Shown piece after piece: positions 16,783 to 27,002 of a DNA stretch of 64,000 bases. Both the position numbers and the translations under genes were made by a program. The notes under the pieces were generated by a model, which worked only from the letters and a program-made list of their open reading frames with translations, did not search any database and was not told the DNA's origin. The stretch's first letter is position 1, and each line of letters opens with the position of its first letter. This DNA is from an uncultured Lachnospiraceae bacterium (GTDB lineage Bacteria > Bacillota > Clostridia > Lachnospirales > Lachnospiraceae). The stretch covers positions 1 to 64,000 of the forward strand of contig CAJTTI010000010.1 of NCBI GenBank assembly GCA_910579225.1, read 5' to 3'.

Positions 16783-18569
16783 AAAAGAATAAGAAATGGA
16801 TGCGGGCTGTGATTCTGGGATTTCTGACCGTGTACCTGCTGTCCATGGGACTTTCTACCTGTCTGGTGGCGTTTCGTTACCAGGAAGAATTCCGGAATGA
16901 ATTTTTGTCGAAGAGGACAGAAGCATATCTGATCATGCAGGATAATGAAAAGAAGATTTTCGGAAAAGAAAATCCGGTGTATCAGTACAGCTGGAGTCAG
17001 TTCTGGCTGGGGAACCTTCTGAACTCAGGTTCCGGGTATCAGCAGTTTTCCGCTGCGTTTTATGATTCGGAGGGTGGGAAAATTGCCGAAGCCGGAAGCA
17101 GTTTGAGGATATTCTGCAACTACTCGGATCAAAATCTTTATGAGCCCCTGTGCTGGCCGGCGGCGGATTTTCTGACAGAGGAAGAGATAAAGAAGCTGGC
17201 AGAGTATTATTTTCTGAATTATCAGCATGCAATGGAGGAAGGGGGCTCTGAGGATGCAGAGGCATTCGAAGAATATCGGTTTACGGCATATGTGGATAGA
17301 AGGTCCTGGAAACCTGTCGGAATCGCGGTTCAGAAAATCCGGTGGGAGAAGGAGGGAACATTTATAGAGGATCCGTTGACCGGAGAAATGCATTTTTATA
17401 CCTCCATTTCAGGTTCCAATTATGGAGAAACAGAAGGAGAGATTGTATGGCAGTGGGGCAGTACGGAAAGCCCCGGAGGAGAGAACTGGATGTATACTTC
17501 GCAGGTAGATCTGGATTTTCCATATATTCACGGACCACAGGGGGATCGTGACTGGATGAGCTGGGAGAAGAATGCATATTTGCATGAGTTTCCGGAGCAG
17601 ACGGAATTTTCAATTGATGGGGCATATGATTCTTTGACGGAAAACAAAAACCAGAGAAGAACATATGTTCAATATGCTCCGGAAGGAGAAGAGATGAAAG
17701 GCTTTATGATTCTTCGGGAGGACAGTCATCCGTGGCTTGCAGCACTGAATGACATGAAATCGGTTTATCTGGTTTGCCTGCTCTTGATTCTGGTCTGTGC
17801 CTGGAAAGTGATTGGCGTGACAGAACAGGTTTACCGGCAGCAGGCGGTTCTGGAAGAGGATCGAAGGGATTTTACCAATGCCATGGCACATGAACTGAAG
17901 ACACCCCTTGGAGTAATCCGGGGATTTGCGGAGAACCTTCTGGAAGGAATTCATGAAGAGAAGCGGGAATATTATCTGAAACAGATCGTTGGACAGACGG
18001 AGGAGATGGACCGGCTGGCAGATGAGATGATCACGCTTTCCAGGCTGGATTCGGCCCAGCTGGTTCTTCAGAAAGAGCAGGTGGAGTTGGGGGAACTGGT
18101 TCAGGAGGAATTTTCCCGATTTGAATTTCAAAGGGAGGCAAAACATATTCATTTCCAATATGAAGAGGAGGACGCATTTGTTATACAGGGCGACAAAAAT
18201 TATCTGTTAAAAGCCGTCCGGAATCTGCTTTCCAACGCGGTTGCCTATAATCAGACAAATGGATCTGTATGGGTGAAAATAACTTCCGATACATGTATCA
18301 TCGGGAATACAGCCGCGCCGCTTTCGGAAGAACAGCTTGCGCACGCTTTTGAGATGTTTTATCAGGGAGATGAGAGCCGAAGCGGGAGAAACAGGGGACT
18401 GGGACTGTATCTTACAGAGAAGATTCTGAGACTTCATGGTCTTTCTGTTGAGATCGGAAACCTGCCGGAAGGGGTGCAGGTTGTAATCAGAAAAGAAGAT
18501 TCTTTAAATACGAGTAGACAAAGGAAGGGAATCGGCTGTTCTTCCAGGGATTTACAAAGGAAGAGCTGA
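16779..18569 (+). CDS. Sensor histidine kinase with large extracellular domain
   Basis: A 596-residue membrane kinase. Transmembrane segments are at about residues 10-32 and 325-345, enclosing an external sensor domain of nearly 290 residues that I cannot assign to a family. The cytoplasmic part has the phosphoacceptor His371 in AMAHELKTPLG, an N-box NLLSNAVAYN and a G2-type motif RGLGLYLTEKIL; the G1 motif is divergent (IIGNTAAPLSEE). The last 20 or so residues (after VVIRKED) look unlike a kinase end and run into a region with a gene remnant, so the 3' end may have been altered. Confidence 0.9.
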   Translation: MKKNKKWMRAVILGFLTVYLLSMGLSTCLVAFRYQEEFRNEFLSKRTEAYLIMQDNEKKIFGKENPVYQYSWSQFWLGNLLNSGSGYQQFSAAFYDSEGGKIAEAGSSLRIFCNYSDQNLYEPLCWPAADFLTEEEIKKLAEYYFLNYQHAMEEGGSEDAEAFEEYRFTAYVDRRSWKPVGIAVQKIRWEKEGTFIEDPLTGEMHFYTSISGSNYGETEGEIVWQWGSTESPGGENWMYTSQVDLDFPYIHGPQGDRDWMSWEKNAYLHEFPEQTEFSIDGAYDSLTENKNQRRTYVQYAPEGEEMKGFMILREDSHPWLAALNDMKSVYLVCLLLILVCAWKVIGVTEQVYRQQAVLEEDRRDFTNAMAHELKTPLGVIRGFAENLLEGIHEEKREYYLKQIVGQTEEMDRLADEMITLSRLDSAQLVLQKEQVELGELVQEEFSRFEFQREAKHIHFQYEEEDAFVIQGDKNYLLKAVRNLLSNAVAYNQTNGSVWVKITSDTCIIGNTAAPLSEEQLAHAFEMFYQGDESRSGRNRGLGLYLTEKILRLHGLSVEIGNLPEGVQVVIRKEDSLNTSRQRKGIGCSSRDLQRKS

Positions 18570-18669
18570 CCGGCCAAAGGAGCTTCCCTGATGCCCATCT
18601 GAATAAAGCTGTCGTAGAGGGTGACGATCTCATGGACCAATGGAAGTCCGGGATTGTTGCCCTTTTTTG
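18517..18669 (+). pseudogene. Possible gene remnant in another frame at the kinase 3' end
   Basis: Between a TAG at 18514 and a TGA ending at 18669, a frame different from the kinase encodes a protein-like stretch: TKEGNRLFFQGFTKEELT, then FPDAHLNKAVVEGDD and LMDQWKSGIVALF. It has no good start codon and partly overlaps the kinase end. The composition resembles a real protein C-terminus more than random sequence. I cannot name the family. It may be the tail of a gene lost by deletion. Confidence 0.35.
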
Positions 18670-18743
18670 ATGGGAGATAATTATGCTGATTACAGAAAAA
18701 CTCATCCGGGTTACAAAAAACATGTATAAATTTAGAAAACTTC

Positions 18744-18772
18744 TTTCCATGCCCTTTGGTTTCTGGTACAAT
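18744..18772 (+). promoter_or_regulatory. Promoter of the mutS operon
   Basis: -35 TTTCCA (18744-18749), a 17-base spacer, -10 TACAAT (18767-18772). It lies 35 bases before the GTG start of mutS. Confidence 0.6.
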
Positions 18773-18807
18773 GAGCAGTAAAAGATAGATTAAAGCGAGG
18801 TAAAGCT

Positions 18808-21459
18808 GTGGCAGAACTTACACCAATGATGCAGCAGTATATGAAAACAAAAGAAGAATATAAGGATTGTATCCTTTTTTATCGTCTCGGGGATTTCTAC
18901 GAGATGTTTTTTGATGATGCGAAAACGGCATCAAAGGAACTGGAACTGACTTTGACCGGTAAGAACTGCGGTTTGGAAGAACGGGCGCCCATGTGCGGGG
19001 TGCCGTTTCATGCGGTGGAGGGTTACCTGAGCAAACTGGTATCCAGAGGATACAAAGTTGCTATCTGTGAACAGATGGAAGATCCAGCACAGGCGAAAGG
19101 GCTTGTGAAGCGGGAGGTGATCCGGGTTGTTACACCGGGAACGAATCTGAATGTGCAGGCATTGGATGAATCCCGAAATAACTATATTATGAGTATTGTA
19201 TATGTCAGCGACCGGTTCGGCGTCTCTTTTGCAGATGTGACGACCGGTGATTATTTTGTTACGGAACTAGATTCTGTGAGAAAGCTTATGGATGAAATCT
19301 ATAAATTTTCTCCCAAAGAAGTCATATGCAATGAAGCCCTTATGATGAGCGGAATGGATACGGAAGAATTGAGAGAACGCCTTGGAGTGACCATGTATTC
19401 TCTGGAGAACTGGTATTTTGATGATGATCTGTGCAGGAAAGAATTATTTGAACATTTTCAGGTACAGTCTCTGGAAGGACTGGGCGTGGGAGACTTCGGA
19501 TGTGGTGTGATCGCGGCGGGGGCGCTGCTTCGGTATCTGACAGAGACACAGAAAACTTCTCTGGGCCATATGTCGAAACTTCAGCCCTATGTATCAGGAA
19601 ATTTTATGCTCATAGACAGTTCCAGCAGGAGGAATCTGGAACTGGTGGAGACTCTTCGGGAAAAGCAGAAGAAAGGGTCGCTTCTGTGGGTGCTGGACAA
19701 GACAAGAACTGCCATGGGCGCCAGGACTCTGCGCAGCTATATTGAGCAGCCGCTGATAGACGGGCAGGAGATCCGGAAACGGCTGGAGGCAGTGGAGGAA
19801 CTAAATGAACATCTGATTACCAGGGAGGAGCTTCGGGAATATTTAAGTCCGATCTATGACCTGGAGCGTCTGATCGGACGTATCAGTTATCAGACGGCCA
19901 ATCCCAGAGATTTGATTGCATTTAAAACGTCCCTTGGAATGCTGCCTCATCTGAAGACTTTGCTGACGGAGCTAAAAAGTCCATTGCTTCAGGAGATTCA
20001 GACGGATTTGGATGAACTTTCTGATCTGCATGAACTGATTGAGTGCTCCATTCAGGAGGAACCGCCCATTACGATTCGGGACGGGAATATGATCAAAGAC
20101 GGCTATCACGAGGAGGTGGACCGCTTCCGGAAGGCGAAGACGGAAGGGAAATCCTGGCTGGCCCAGATCGAGAGCAAGGAGCGTGAACGGACCGGTATTA
20201 AAAATCTTCGGATTAAATTCAACAAAGTATTTGGTTATTATCTGGAAGTAACGAATTCTTATAAAGATCTGGTACCGGAGGATTATATCAGGAAACAGAC
20301 GCTGACCAATGCAGAGCGTTATATTACGCCGGAATTAAAGGAGCTGGAGGATACGATACTGGGAGCGGAGGAAAAGCTGACTGCTCTGGAATACGAACTG
20401 TTTACAGAGATCCGGGACAAGATCGCGGCGGAGGTTCTCCGGATCCAAAGAACAGCGAAGGCAGTAGCCAGGCTGGACGTATTCACAAGCCTTGCTTTTG
20501 TGGCGGATAAAAATCATTATGTACGTCCGAAGATTAACGAAAAAGGACAGATCCATATCCAGAACGGCCGTCATCCGGTGGTGGAGCAGATGATTCCCGG
20601 TAATATGTTCATTGCCAATGATATCTGCCTGGACAATGGTTCTAACCGAATCTCCATAATCACAGGCCCCAATATGGCAGGAAAATCTACATATATGCGG
20701 CAGACGGCGCTGATTGTCCTGATGGCGCAGGTGGGAAGTTTTGTGCCGGCGGAACATGCAGATATCGGAATTGTAGATCGGATCTTTACCCGCGTGGGTG
20801 CATCGGATGATCTGGCCAGCGGACAGAGTACCTTTATGGTTGAGATGAATGAGGTCTCCAATATTCTGCGAAATGCGACTGCAGACAGCCTTCTGATTCT
20901 GGATGAGATCGGTCGGGGGACAAGCACCTTTGACGGTCTGAGTATTGCCTGGGCGGTTATTGAACATATTGCGGATAAAAAGCTTCTGGGCGCTAAAACT
21001 TTATTCGCTACCCATTATCATGAACTGACAGAGCTGGAAGGAACCATGGAAGGCGTGAATAATTATTGCATTGCTGTAAAAGAAAAAGGCGACGATATTG
21101 TATTTCTGAGAAAGATTGTGAGAGGCGGTGCTGATAAGTCGTATGGTATCCAGGTGGCAAAGCTTGCAGGTGTTCCTTTAAGTGTAATCGAGCGTGCAAA
21201 GGAGCTGGTAGAAGAACTGAGCCGTGCTGATATTTCTGCCAAGGCGAAAGATATTGCGCAGGAAAGCCGTGGGAAAGCCAAACAGAAAAAGACCAGAAGG
21301 TATGACGAGGTGGATCTGGAGCAGATCTCCCTTTTTGACACAGTGAAAGATGATGATGTGGTAAAGGAACTGCAGGAACTGGATCTGTCCAATATGACAC
21401 CGATGGATGCCATGAACACCCTTTACCGTTTACAGAATAAGCTGAAAAACAGATGGTGA
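18808..21459 (+). CDS. mutS: DNA mismatch repair protein MutS
   Basis: Recognises mispaired bases and recruits MutL (883 residues). It starts with GTG after GCGAGG. The N-terminus has the mismatch-contacting motif FYRLGDFYEMF (Phe-X-Glu), and the ATPase domain has Walker A GPNMAGKST, Walker B SLLILDEIGRGTSTFDG and FATHYHELTEL. Length and domains are normal. It heads a run mutS-mutL-miaA-PLP enzyme in which stops and starts almost touch. Confidence 0.98.
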   Translation: MAELTPMMQQYMKTKEEYKDCILFYRLGDFYEMFFDDAKTASKELELTLTGKNCGLEERAPMCGVPFHAVEGYLSKLVSRGYKVAICEQMEDPAQAKGLVKREVIRVVTPGTNLNVQALDESRNNYIMSIVYVSDRFGVSFADVTTGDYFVTELDSVRKLMDEIYKFSPKEVICNEALMMSGMDTEELRERLGVTMYSLENWYFDDDLCRKELFEHFQVQSLEGLGVGDFGCGVIAAGALLRYLTETQKTSLGHMSKLQPYVSGNFMLIDSSSRRNLELVETLREKQKKGSLLWVLDKTRTAMGARTLRSYIEQPLIDGQEIRKRLEAVEELNEHLITREELREYLSPIYDLERLIGRISYQTANPRDLIAFKTSLGMLPHLKTLLTELKSPLLQEIQTDLDELSDLHELIECSIQEEPPITIRDGNMIKDGYHEEVDRFRKAKTEGKSWLAQIESKERERTGIKNLRIKFNKVFGYYLEVTNSYKDLVPEDYIRKQTLTNAERYITPELKELEDTILGAEEKLTALEYELFTEIRDKIAAEVLRIQRTAKAVARLDVFTSLAFVADKNHYVRPKINEKGQIHIQNGRHPVVEQMIPGNMFIANDICLDNGSNRISIITGPNMAGKSTYMRQTALIVLMAQVGSFVPAEHADIGIVDRIFTRVGASDDLASGQSTFMVEMNEVSNILRNATADSLLILDEIGRGTSTFDGLSIAWAVIEHIADKKLLGAKTLFATHYHELTELEGTMEGVNNYCIAVKEKGDDIVFLRKIVRGGADKSYGIQVAKLAGVPLSVIERAKELVEELSRADISAKAKDIAQESRGKAKQKKTRRYDEVDLEQISLFDTVKDDDVVKELQELDLSNMTPMDAMNTLYRLQNKLKNRW

Positions 21460-21467
21460 AAGTATAA

Positions 21468-23483
21468 ATGGGACGGATAGCAATATTAGACCAACAGACA
21501 ATTGATAAAATTGCAGCCGGAGAGGTGGTGGAACGACCGGCCTCCGTGGCAAAAGAACTGGTGGAGAATGCAGTGGATGCAGGTGCTTCCCAGGTGACGG
21601 TGGAGATTCGGGAGGGCGGTATCGGTTTCCTTCGCGTAACGGATAATGGAAGCGGTATGGAGAAGGAAGATATTCCACTGGCATTTCTGCGCCACTCCAC
21701 CAGCAAGATCAGGAGCGCCGGGGATTTGACCGGAGTAAGTTCCCTGGGCTTCCGGGGGGAGGCGTTGTCCAGCATCGCTGCAGTATCCATGGTGGAGCTG
21801 ATTACAAAAACCAGAGAACAGACACTTGGAAGCCGATGCTATCTGGAGGGCGGAATACAGAAGAGTCTGGAAGAGATCGGTGCTCCCGACGGGACCACAT
21901 TTATAGTGCGCAACTTGTTCTATAACACGCCTGCCAGGAAGAAATTCCTGCGAACGGAGATAACGGAGGCGGCGGCTGTTCATGAGATCATGACTCATCT
22001 GGCTTTGTCACATCCGGAGATTTCTTTTAAAGTGATCGTCAATAATCAGATGAAGCTGCAGACGGCGGGAAACGGCAGTCTGAAAGATGTGATCTATCAT
22101 ATTTACGGAAGGGACGTGGCCATGCGTCTGCTGCAGGTGGAACAGAAGAAAGGCCCTGTACAAATATCCGGATATGTGGGAAAACCGGAGATTTCCAGAG
22201 GAAACCGGAATTATGAAAATTATTTTGTCAATGGCAGGTACGTGAAAAGCAAAATCATTGCCAAAGGGATTGAAGACGGGTACAGGACATTTATGATGCA
22301 GCACCGGTATCCGTTTGTATGTCTGGAGCTTCAGATTGATGGTACGATGCTGGATGTGAATGTGCATCCGACGAAGATGGAACTTCGTTTCAGCGATCAG
22401 AATCTGGTCTATGATCTGGTTCGTCAGGTAGTACAGGATACTCTGTCAGGAAAAGAACTGATTCCGGAGGTGACAATTGGAAGACAGGCGGACTCGAAAG
22501 GAGCGATTCAAAAATCTGTTTCTGAGAGACATGCAGAAAGGACGGTTTCTGAACAGCAGGTTTCAGAAACAGAACAAAAGGCAGAAGAAAAGCTGCCTCT
22601 GGAAAAGAGATGGAAAACCCCGGCTCCTGCCAAAGAACCAGTAACCCCGCAGGATAAAAATCTGGACTATTTTATGGCAGAAATGCGAAGAAGAGTGGAA
22701 GACCGCCACAGGCAGCCTTCCCCATCTGTGCTGAAAGAAGAAAATGGTTATGCTGTAAGTATGCCCGCCCGGGCAGAAGAGCAGCCGAAGGCAAAACCGG
22801 TTCTGGTCCGGGAGAAACAGCCAGAGGTAAAACCGGTTCCGGCTCCGAAGATGCAGCCGGAACAGCTTCAGTTATTTGACGGGAGACTCTTGTCCGAGGA
22901 GGCGGCCATACAGCATGTGATTATCGGCCAGCTGTTTGACACTTATTGGCTGGTTCAGTATGCAGACAAGTTATATATTATTGACCAGCATGCAGCCCAT
23001 GAAAAAGTGCTTTATGAGCGGCTTATGAAAGAGTTAAAAGAAAGAACCTTTCAGTCTCAATACCTGTCTCCTCCTGTGATCCTGAATCTGAGTATGCAGG
23101 AAGAACAGATGTTCCTTCAGTATCGGCATTTTTTTGATGATATGGGATTTGAGATCGAAGAATTCGGGGACCGGGCCTATGCGGTCCGTGCTGTTCCTGC
23201 AGATCTGCCCGGAATCGCCAAAGACGATATTCTGCTGGAACTGATCGACAGTCTGTCGGAGCTTCCTGGAAACATCAGTTCTGAATCTCTGCTGGACAGG
23301 GTGGCTTCCATGTCTTGTAAAGCAGCGGTCAGAGGAAATCACCGGATGTCTGTCATGGAAGCAAAGGCGCTGATTGGAGAACTCCTGACTTTGGAAAATC
23401 CATACAACTGTCCCCATGGAAGGCCGACGATTATTTCCATGACCAAATATGAGCTGGAGAAAAAATTTAAGAGGATTGTATAG
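21468..23483 (+). CDS. mutL: DNA mismatch repair protein MutL
   Basis: Couples mismatch recognition by MutS to strand removal (671 residues). The GHKL ATPase domain is at the N-terminus: IAAGEVVERPASVAKELVENA, DNGSGM and LGFRGEALSSIAA. A low-complexity linker spans about residues 340-470. The C-terminal domain has the endonuclease motif DQHAAHEKVLYE, so this MutL should be a latent nuclease as in bacteria without MutH. It is 8 bases after mutS. Confidence 0.97.
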   Translation: MGRIAILDQQTIDKIAAGEVVERPASVAKELVENAVDAGASQVTVEIREGGIGFLRVTDNGSGMEKEDIPLAFLRHSTSKIRSAGDLTGVSSLGFRGEALSSIAAVSMVELITKTREQTLGSRCYLEGGIQKSLEEIGAPDGTTFIVRNLFYNTPARKKFLRTEITEAAAVHEIMTHLALSHPEISFKVIVNNQMKLQTAGNGSLKDVIYHIYGRDVAMRLLQVEQKKGPVQISGYVGKPEISRGNRNYENYFVNGRYVKSKIIAKGIEDGYRTFMMQHRYPFVCLELQIDGTMLDVNVHPTKMELRFSDQNLVYDLVRQVVQDTLSGKELIPEVTIGRQADSKGAIQKSVSERHAERTVSEQQVSETEQKAEEKLPLEKRWKTPAPAKEPVTPQDKNLDYFMAEMRRRVEDRHRQPSPSVLKEENGYAVSMPARAEEQPKAKPVLVREKQPEVKPVPAPKMQPEQLQLFDGRLLSEEAAIQHVIIGQLFDTYWLVQYADKLYIIDQHAAHEKVLYERLMKELKERTFQSQYLSPPVILNLSMQEEQMFLQYRHFFDDMGFEIEEFGDRAYAVRAVPADLPGIAKDDILLELIDSLSELPGNISSESLLDRVASMSCKAAVRGNHRMSVMEAKALIGELLTLENPYNCPHGRPTIISMTKYELEKKFKRIV

Positions 23484-24428
23484 ATGGAAAAAGAACCTTT
23501 AGTTATTTTAACCGGCCCTACCGCAATCGGCAAAACAAAGCTTTCCATTGCGCTGGCAAAAGCCATTGGCGGAGAGATTATATCGGCAGATTCCATGCAG
23601 GTCTATAAGCATATGGACATTGGTTCTGCAAAGATTCGCCCGGATGAGATGCAGGGAGTTCCTCATTATCTGGTGGATGAGCTGGAGCCTTGGGAAGAGT
23701 TTCATGTGGTGCGTTTTCAGCAGATGGCGAAAGCCGCGATGGAAAAGATTCGAAGCCACGGACATATCCCTATCCTGGTAGGCGGGACTGGTTTCTATAT
23801 CCAGGCGCTGGTGGGAGACGTGGATTTTACAGAAAACGCAGCCAGTGATTACCGGAAGGAACTGGAACGAAGGGCCGAAGAAGAAGGGGGGCATGTGCTT
23901 CATGAAGAACTTCGGAAAGTAGATGAGAAATCAGCAGAGATGATTCATGAGAACAATGTAAAGCGGGTGATCCGCGCTTTGGAATTCTACCGGCTGACCG
24001 GCAGAAAGATTTCTGAACACAATGAAAAGCAGCGAAAACAGAATTCGCCCTATCAGTTTGCTTACTTTGTTCTGAATGACGATCGTGCAAAGCTGTATGC
24101 CAGAATTGAACAGAGAATTGATGAGATGATGGAGGAAGGACTTCTGGAAGAAGTCACTGTTCTGAGAGAAATGGGATGCCACAGAGGGATGGTGTCCATG
24201 CAGGGGCTGGGTTATAAAGAACTTCTTGCATACCTGGATGGAGAATACAGTCTGCCGGAAGCAGTAGCGAGGCTGAAAAGAGATACCCGTCATTTTGCCA
24301 AGAGACAGCTTACCTGGTTCAGGAGGGAAAAGGATGTGATTTGGCTTGACAAAAGTGAATATGGATATGAAGAAGAACGGATACTTGCTAGAATGCTGGA
24401 GCTATTACAGGAAAAGGAAATGATATAG
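23484..24428 (+). CDS. miaA: tRNA dimethylallyltransferase MiaA
   Basis: Adds a dimethylallyl group to A37 of tRNAs reading UNN codons (314 residues). It has the P-loop GPTAIGKTKLS at residues 10-20, then SADSMQVYKHMDIGSAK, LVGGTGFYIQAL and the C-terminal RDTRHFAKRQLTWFR, all family hallmarks. The start codon follows the mutL stop directly. Confidence 0.97.
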   Translation: MEKEPLVILTGPTAIGKTKLSIALAKAIGGEIISADSMQVYKHMDIGSAKIRPDEMQGVPHYLVDELEPWEEFHVVRFQQMAKAAMEKIRSHGHIPILVGGTGFYIQALVGDVDFTENAASDYRKELERRAEEEGGHVLHEELRKVDEKSAEMIHENNVKRVIRALEFYRLTGRKISEHNEKQRKQNSPYQFAYFVLNDDRAKLYARIEQRIDEMMEEGLLEEVTVLREMGCHRGMVSMQGLGYKELLAYLDGEYSLPEAVARLKRDTRHFAKRQLTWFRREKDVIWLDKSEYGYEEERILARMLELLQEKEMI

Positions 24429-25712
24429 ATGAAATTGGAAAAGATTTATGAAAGTATGGGAATCAGCAAAGAGGTCTATGCTTATGGACAGAAGATCGAA
24501 GCAGAGTTAAAAGACCGTTTTGAACAGATTGATGAAACTGCAGAATACAATCAGCTGAAAGTAGTTCAGGCCATGCAGAAATGCAGAGTCAGTGATATCC
24601 ATTTTGCCGGTACCAGCGGTTATGGATATAATGATCTGGGGAGAGACACGCTGGAGGAAGTATATGCAGAAGCTTTTCACACAGAAGCGGCTCTGGTCCG
24701 TCCGCAGATAACCTGTGGGACCCATGCTCTGGCCGTGGCCCTGGCCGGGAACCTGCGTCCGGGAGACGAGCTTCTGGCAATCTCAGGAAAACCGTATGAT
24801 ACATTGGAGGAAGTGATTGGTATCCGGCCTTCCAGCGGAAGTCTTTTGGAATACGGAATTACTTACCGGCAGGTGGATCTGCTGCCGGATGACCGTTTTG
24901 ATTTTGAGAAGATACGCCTGGCTATGAATGAGCGCACCAGAATGGTGCATATTCAGCGTTCCAAAGGGTATCAGACCAGAAGAACCCTGTCGGTTGCAGA
25001 GATCGGCAAGGCAATCGCTTATGTAAAATCAGTGAATCCGGATGTGATCTGTATGGTGGACAACTGTTATGGAGAGTTTGTGGAACAAACAGAGCCTACG
25101 GATGTGGGAGCAGATCTGTGTGTTGGCTCACTGATCAAGAATCCAGGGGGCGGTCTTGCTCCAACAGGCGGTTATATTGCGGGAAAGAAGAAATATGTGG
25201 AACACGCAGCCTACCGGCTGACTTCACCGGGCCTTGGAAAGGAAGTAGGCGCAACAATGGGCATTATACAATCCTTTTATCAGGGATTTTTCCTTGCGCC
25301 GACTGTGACGGCAGGAGCCTTAAAAGGAGCGATTTTTGCTGCAAATATCTATGAGCGCCTGGGCTTTGCTGTATTGCCTGACGGGCAAGAGAGCCGCCAT
25401 GATATTATCCAGGCAATTACGTTCGGAACTCCGGAGGGGGTTATCGCTTTCTGCCGGGGAATCCAGGCGGCCGCGCCGGTGGACAGTTTTGTGGAGCCGA
25501 GTCCCGCGCCCATGCCGGGCTATGACAGCGACGTGATCATGGCAGCAGGCGCCTTTGTACAAGGATCTTCCATTGAGTTAAGCGCCGACGGGCCCATGAA
25601 ACCGCCTTATGCGGTGTATTTTCAGGGTGGACTGACATGGGAACATGCGAAGTTTGGCATTCTTATGTCCCTACAGAAGCTTTTAGAAGCAGGACTTATA
25701 AAATTGCCGTAG
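24429..25712 (+). CDS. Methionine gamma-lyase family PLP protein (YnbB / aluminium-resistance type)
   Basis: A 427-residue fold-type I PLP enzyme of the family often annotated as aluminium resistance protein or methionine gamma-lyase-like. It shows HFAGTSGYGYNDLGRD and RPQITCGTHALAVALAGNLRPGD (shown here as separate blocks around residues 55-110), MVDNCYGEFVE, and the likely PLP lysine in GSLIKNPGGGLAPTGGY. It starts right after the miaA stop; miaA-ynbB adjacency is common in Firmicutes. The true substrate is not known. Confidence 0.87.
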   Translation: MKLEKIYESMGISKEVYAYGQKIEAELKDRFEQIDETAEYNQLKVVQAMQKCRVSDIHFAGTSGYGYNDLGRDTLEEVYAEAFHTEAALVRPQITCGTHALAVALAGNLRPGDELLAISGKPYDTLEEVIGIRPSSGSLLEYGITYRQVDLLPDDRFDFEKIRLAMNERTRMVHIQRSKGYQTRRTLSVAEIGKAIAYVKSVNPDVICMVDNCYGEFVEQTEPTDVGADLCVGSLIKNPGGGLAPTGGYIAGKKKYVEHAAYRLTSPGLGKEVGATMGIIQSFYQGFFLAPTVTAGALKGAIFAANIYERLGFAVLPDGQESRHDIIQAITFGTPEGVIAFCRGIQAAAPVDSFVEPSPAPMPGYDSDVIMAAGAFVQGSSIELSADGPMKPPYAVYFQGGLTWEHAKFGILMSLQKLLEAGLIKLP

Positions 25713-25738
25713 AAAAGGATCAAAATAAGGAGACGGAT

Positions 25739-26971
25739 TTGAAAAGAGTCATTGTGATCGGAGGGGGTGCTTCCGGACTGATGGCGGCCATCATGGCTGC
25801 CAGGCAGGGAGCGAAGGTAGTGCTGATAGAAAAAAACAGGCAGGCGGGGAAAAAGCTTCTGGTTACCGGCAACGGGAGATGCAATTTTACAAACCGGGAT
25901 CAGAATCTTTCTCATTACCGGAGCAATCATCCGGAGCTGGTGGAAGCAGTGCTGAAAGAATTTCCCATGGAGAAAACGGTTGCGTTTTTTGAAGAGCTGG
26001 GGATTTTCGTAAAAGACCGGTCCGGTTACCTGTATCCAGGCAGCGGGCAGGCGTCTTCCATGGCCGATGTACTGCGTCTGGAGGTGCAGAGGCTTGCCGG
26101 AACCATAAAAGAAGCCTACAATACAGAAGTTTTGGCAGTGGAAAAGCAGGGAAACTTGTTTAAGGTACAGACAAAGGGCTGGACTTATGAAGGTGAAGCA
26201 GTCATCCTTGCCTGCGGTTCTGAAGCCGCACCGAAGACCGGTTCCACAGGAGATGGGTACCGGTTTGCTAAAAGTCTGGGTCATCATGTGATTCCGCCGC
26301 TTCCGGCGCTGACTGGTGTGTATGCATATGAAAATGACAGGGGAACGCTTGCAGGCGTCCGTACAGATGCGAAAGTGACGCTTCTGATTGACGCAGAGAT
26401 TTGCACGGAAGAAGAAGGTGAGGTGCAGTTTGCATCTTATGGACTTTCTGGCATTCCGGTCTTTCAGGTGAGCAGGTATGTGTCCAGAGCTCTGGAAAAC
26501 GGACAGGAATGTATTATAAATCTGGATCTCTGTCCCAGATGTTCTGTACGGGAACTGGAAGAAATTCTGATGAAAAAAGGAACATATACCGGACAGAGGA
26601 AAGGTACAGATATTTTACTTGGGATGTTTCCGGAAAAACTGTCAACAGTTCTTTTAAACCGTGCCGGTATTTCCGTAAAGAAGCATAGAAAGGAATGGAC
26701 GGATACGGACTGCTGCCGACTTGCAGAACAGATGAAACAACTTTCATTTCACATCTTTGGATGCAGGGGCTATGAGCAGGCGCAGGTGTGTACCGGCGGT
26801 GTGCTGCTGACGGAGTTGAAAGGCATTTCCATGGAATCGGCGATGGTTCCCGGTCTTTATTTTGCCGGAGAACTTCTGGATGTGGACGGTGCATGCGGCG
26901 GTTATAATCTGCAGTGGGCATGGAGTAGCGGTTTTCTGGCAGGCGTGCATGCGGCAGGGGATAATAAGTGA
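25739..26971 (+). CDS. NAD(P)/FAD-dependent oxidoreductase (HI0933/BaiN-like family)
   Basis: A 410-residue flavoprotein of the HI0933 family. The TTG start was chosen because TAAGGAGA sits 5 bases upstream and the dinucleotide-binding motif GGGASGLMAAIMAARQG begins at residue 8; a longer in-frame start lies inside the preceding gene. Further motifs are GNGRCNFTNRD near residue 48 and the C-terminal GELLDVDGACGGYNLQWAWS that closes the FAD site. Physiological substrates of most of these proteins are unknown. Confidence 0.88.
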   Translation: MKRVIVIGGGASGLMAAIMAARQGAKVVLIEKNRQAGKKLLVTGNGRCNFTNRDQNLSHYRSNHPELVEAVLKEFPMEKTVAFFEELGIFVKDRSGYLYPGSGQASSMADVLRLEVQRLAGTIKEAYNTEVLAVEKQGNLFKVQTKGWTYEGEAVILACGSEAAPKTGSTGDGYRFAKSLGHHVIPPLPALTGVYAYENDRGTLAGVRTDAKVTLLIDAEICTEEEGEVQFASYGLSGIPVFQVSRYVSRALENGQECIINLDLCPRCSVRELEEILMKKGTYTGQRKGTDILLGMFPEKLSTVLLNRAGISVKKHRKEWTDTDCCRLAEQMKQLSFHIFGCRGYEQAQVCTGGVLLTELKGISMESAMVPGLYFAGELLDVDGACGGYNLQWAWSSGFLAGVHAAGDNK

Positions 26972-27002
26972 GGAGAACAGCAGAAATAAAAGGAGAACTG
27001 CC

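Noticed and set aside
22460..22870. Frameshift or insertion in mutL because of a poorly conserved stretch
   Set aside because: It is the flexible linker between the ATPase and endonuclease domains, normal for MutL.
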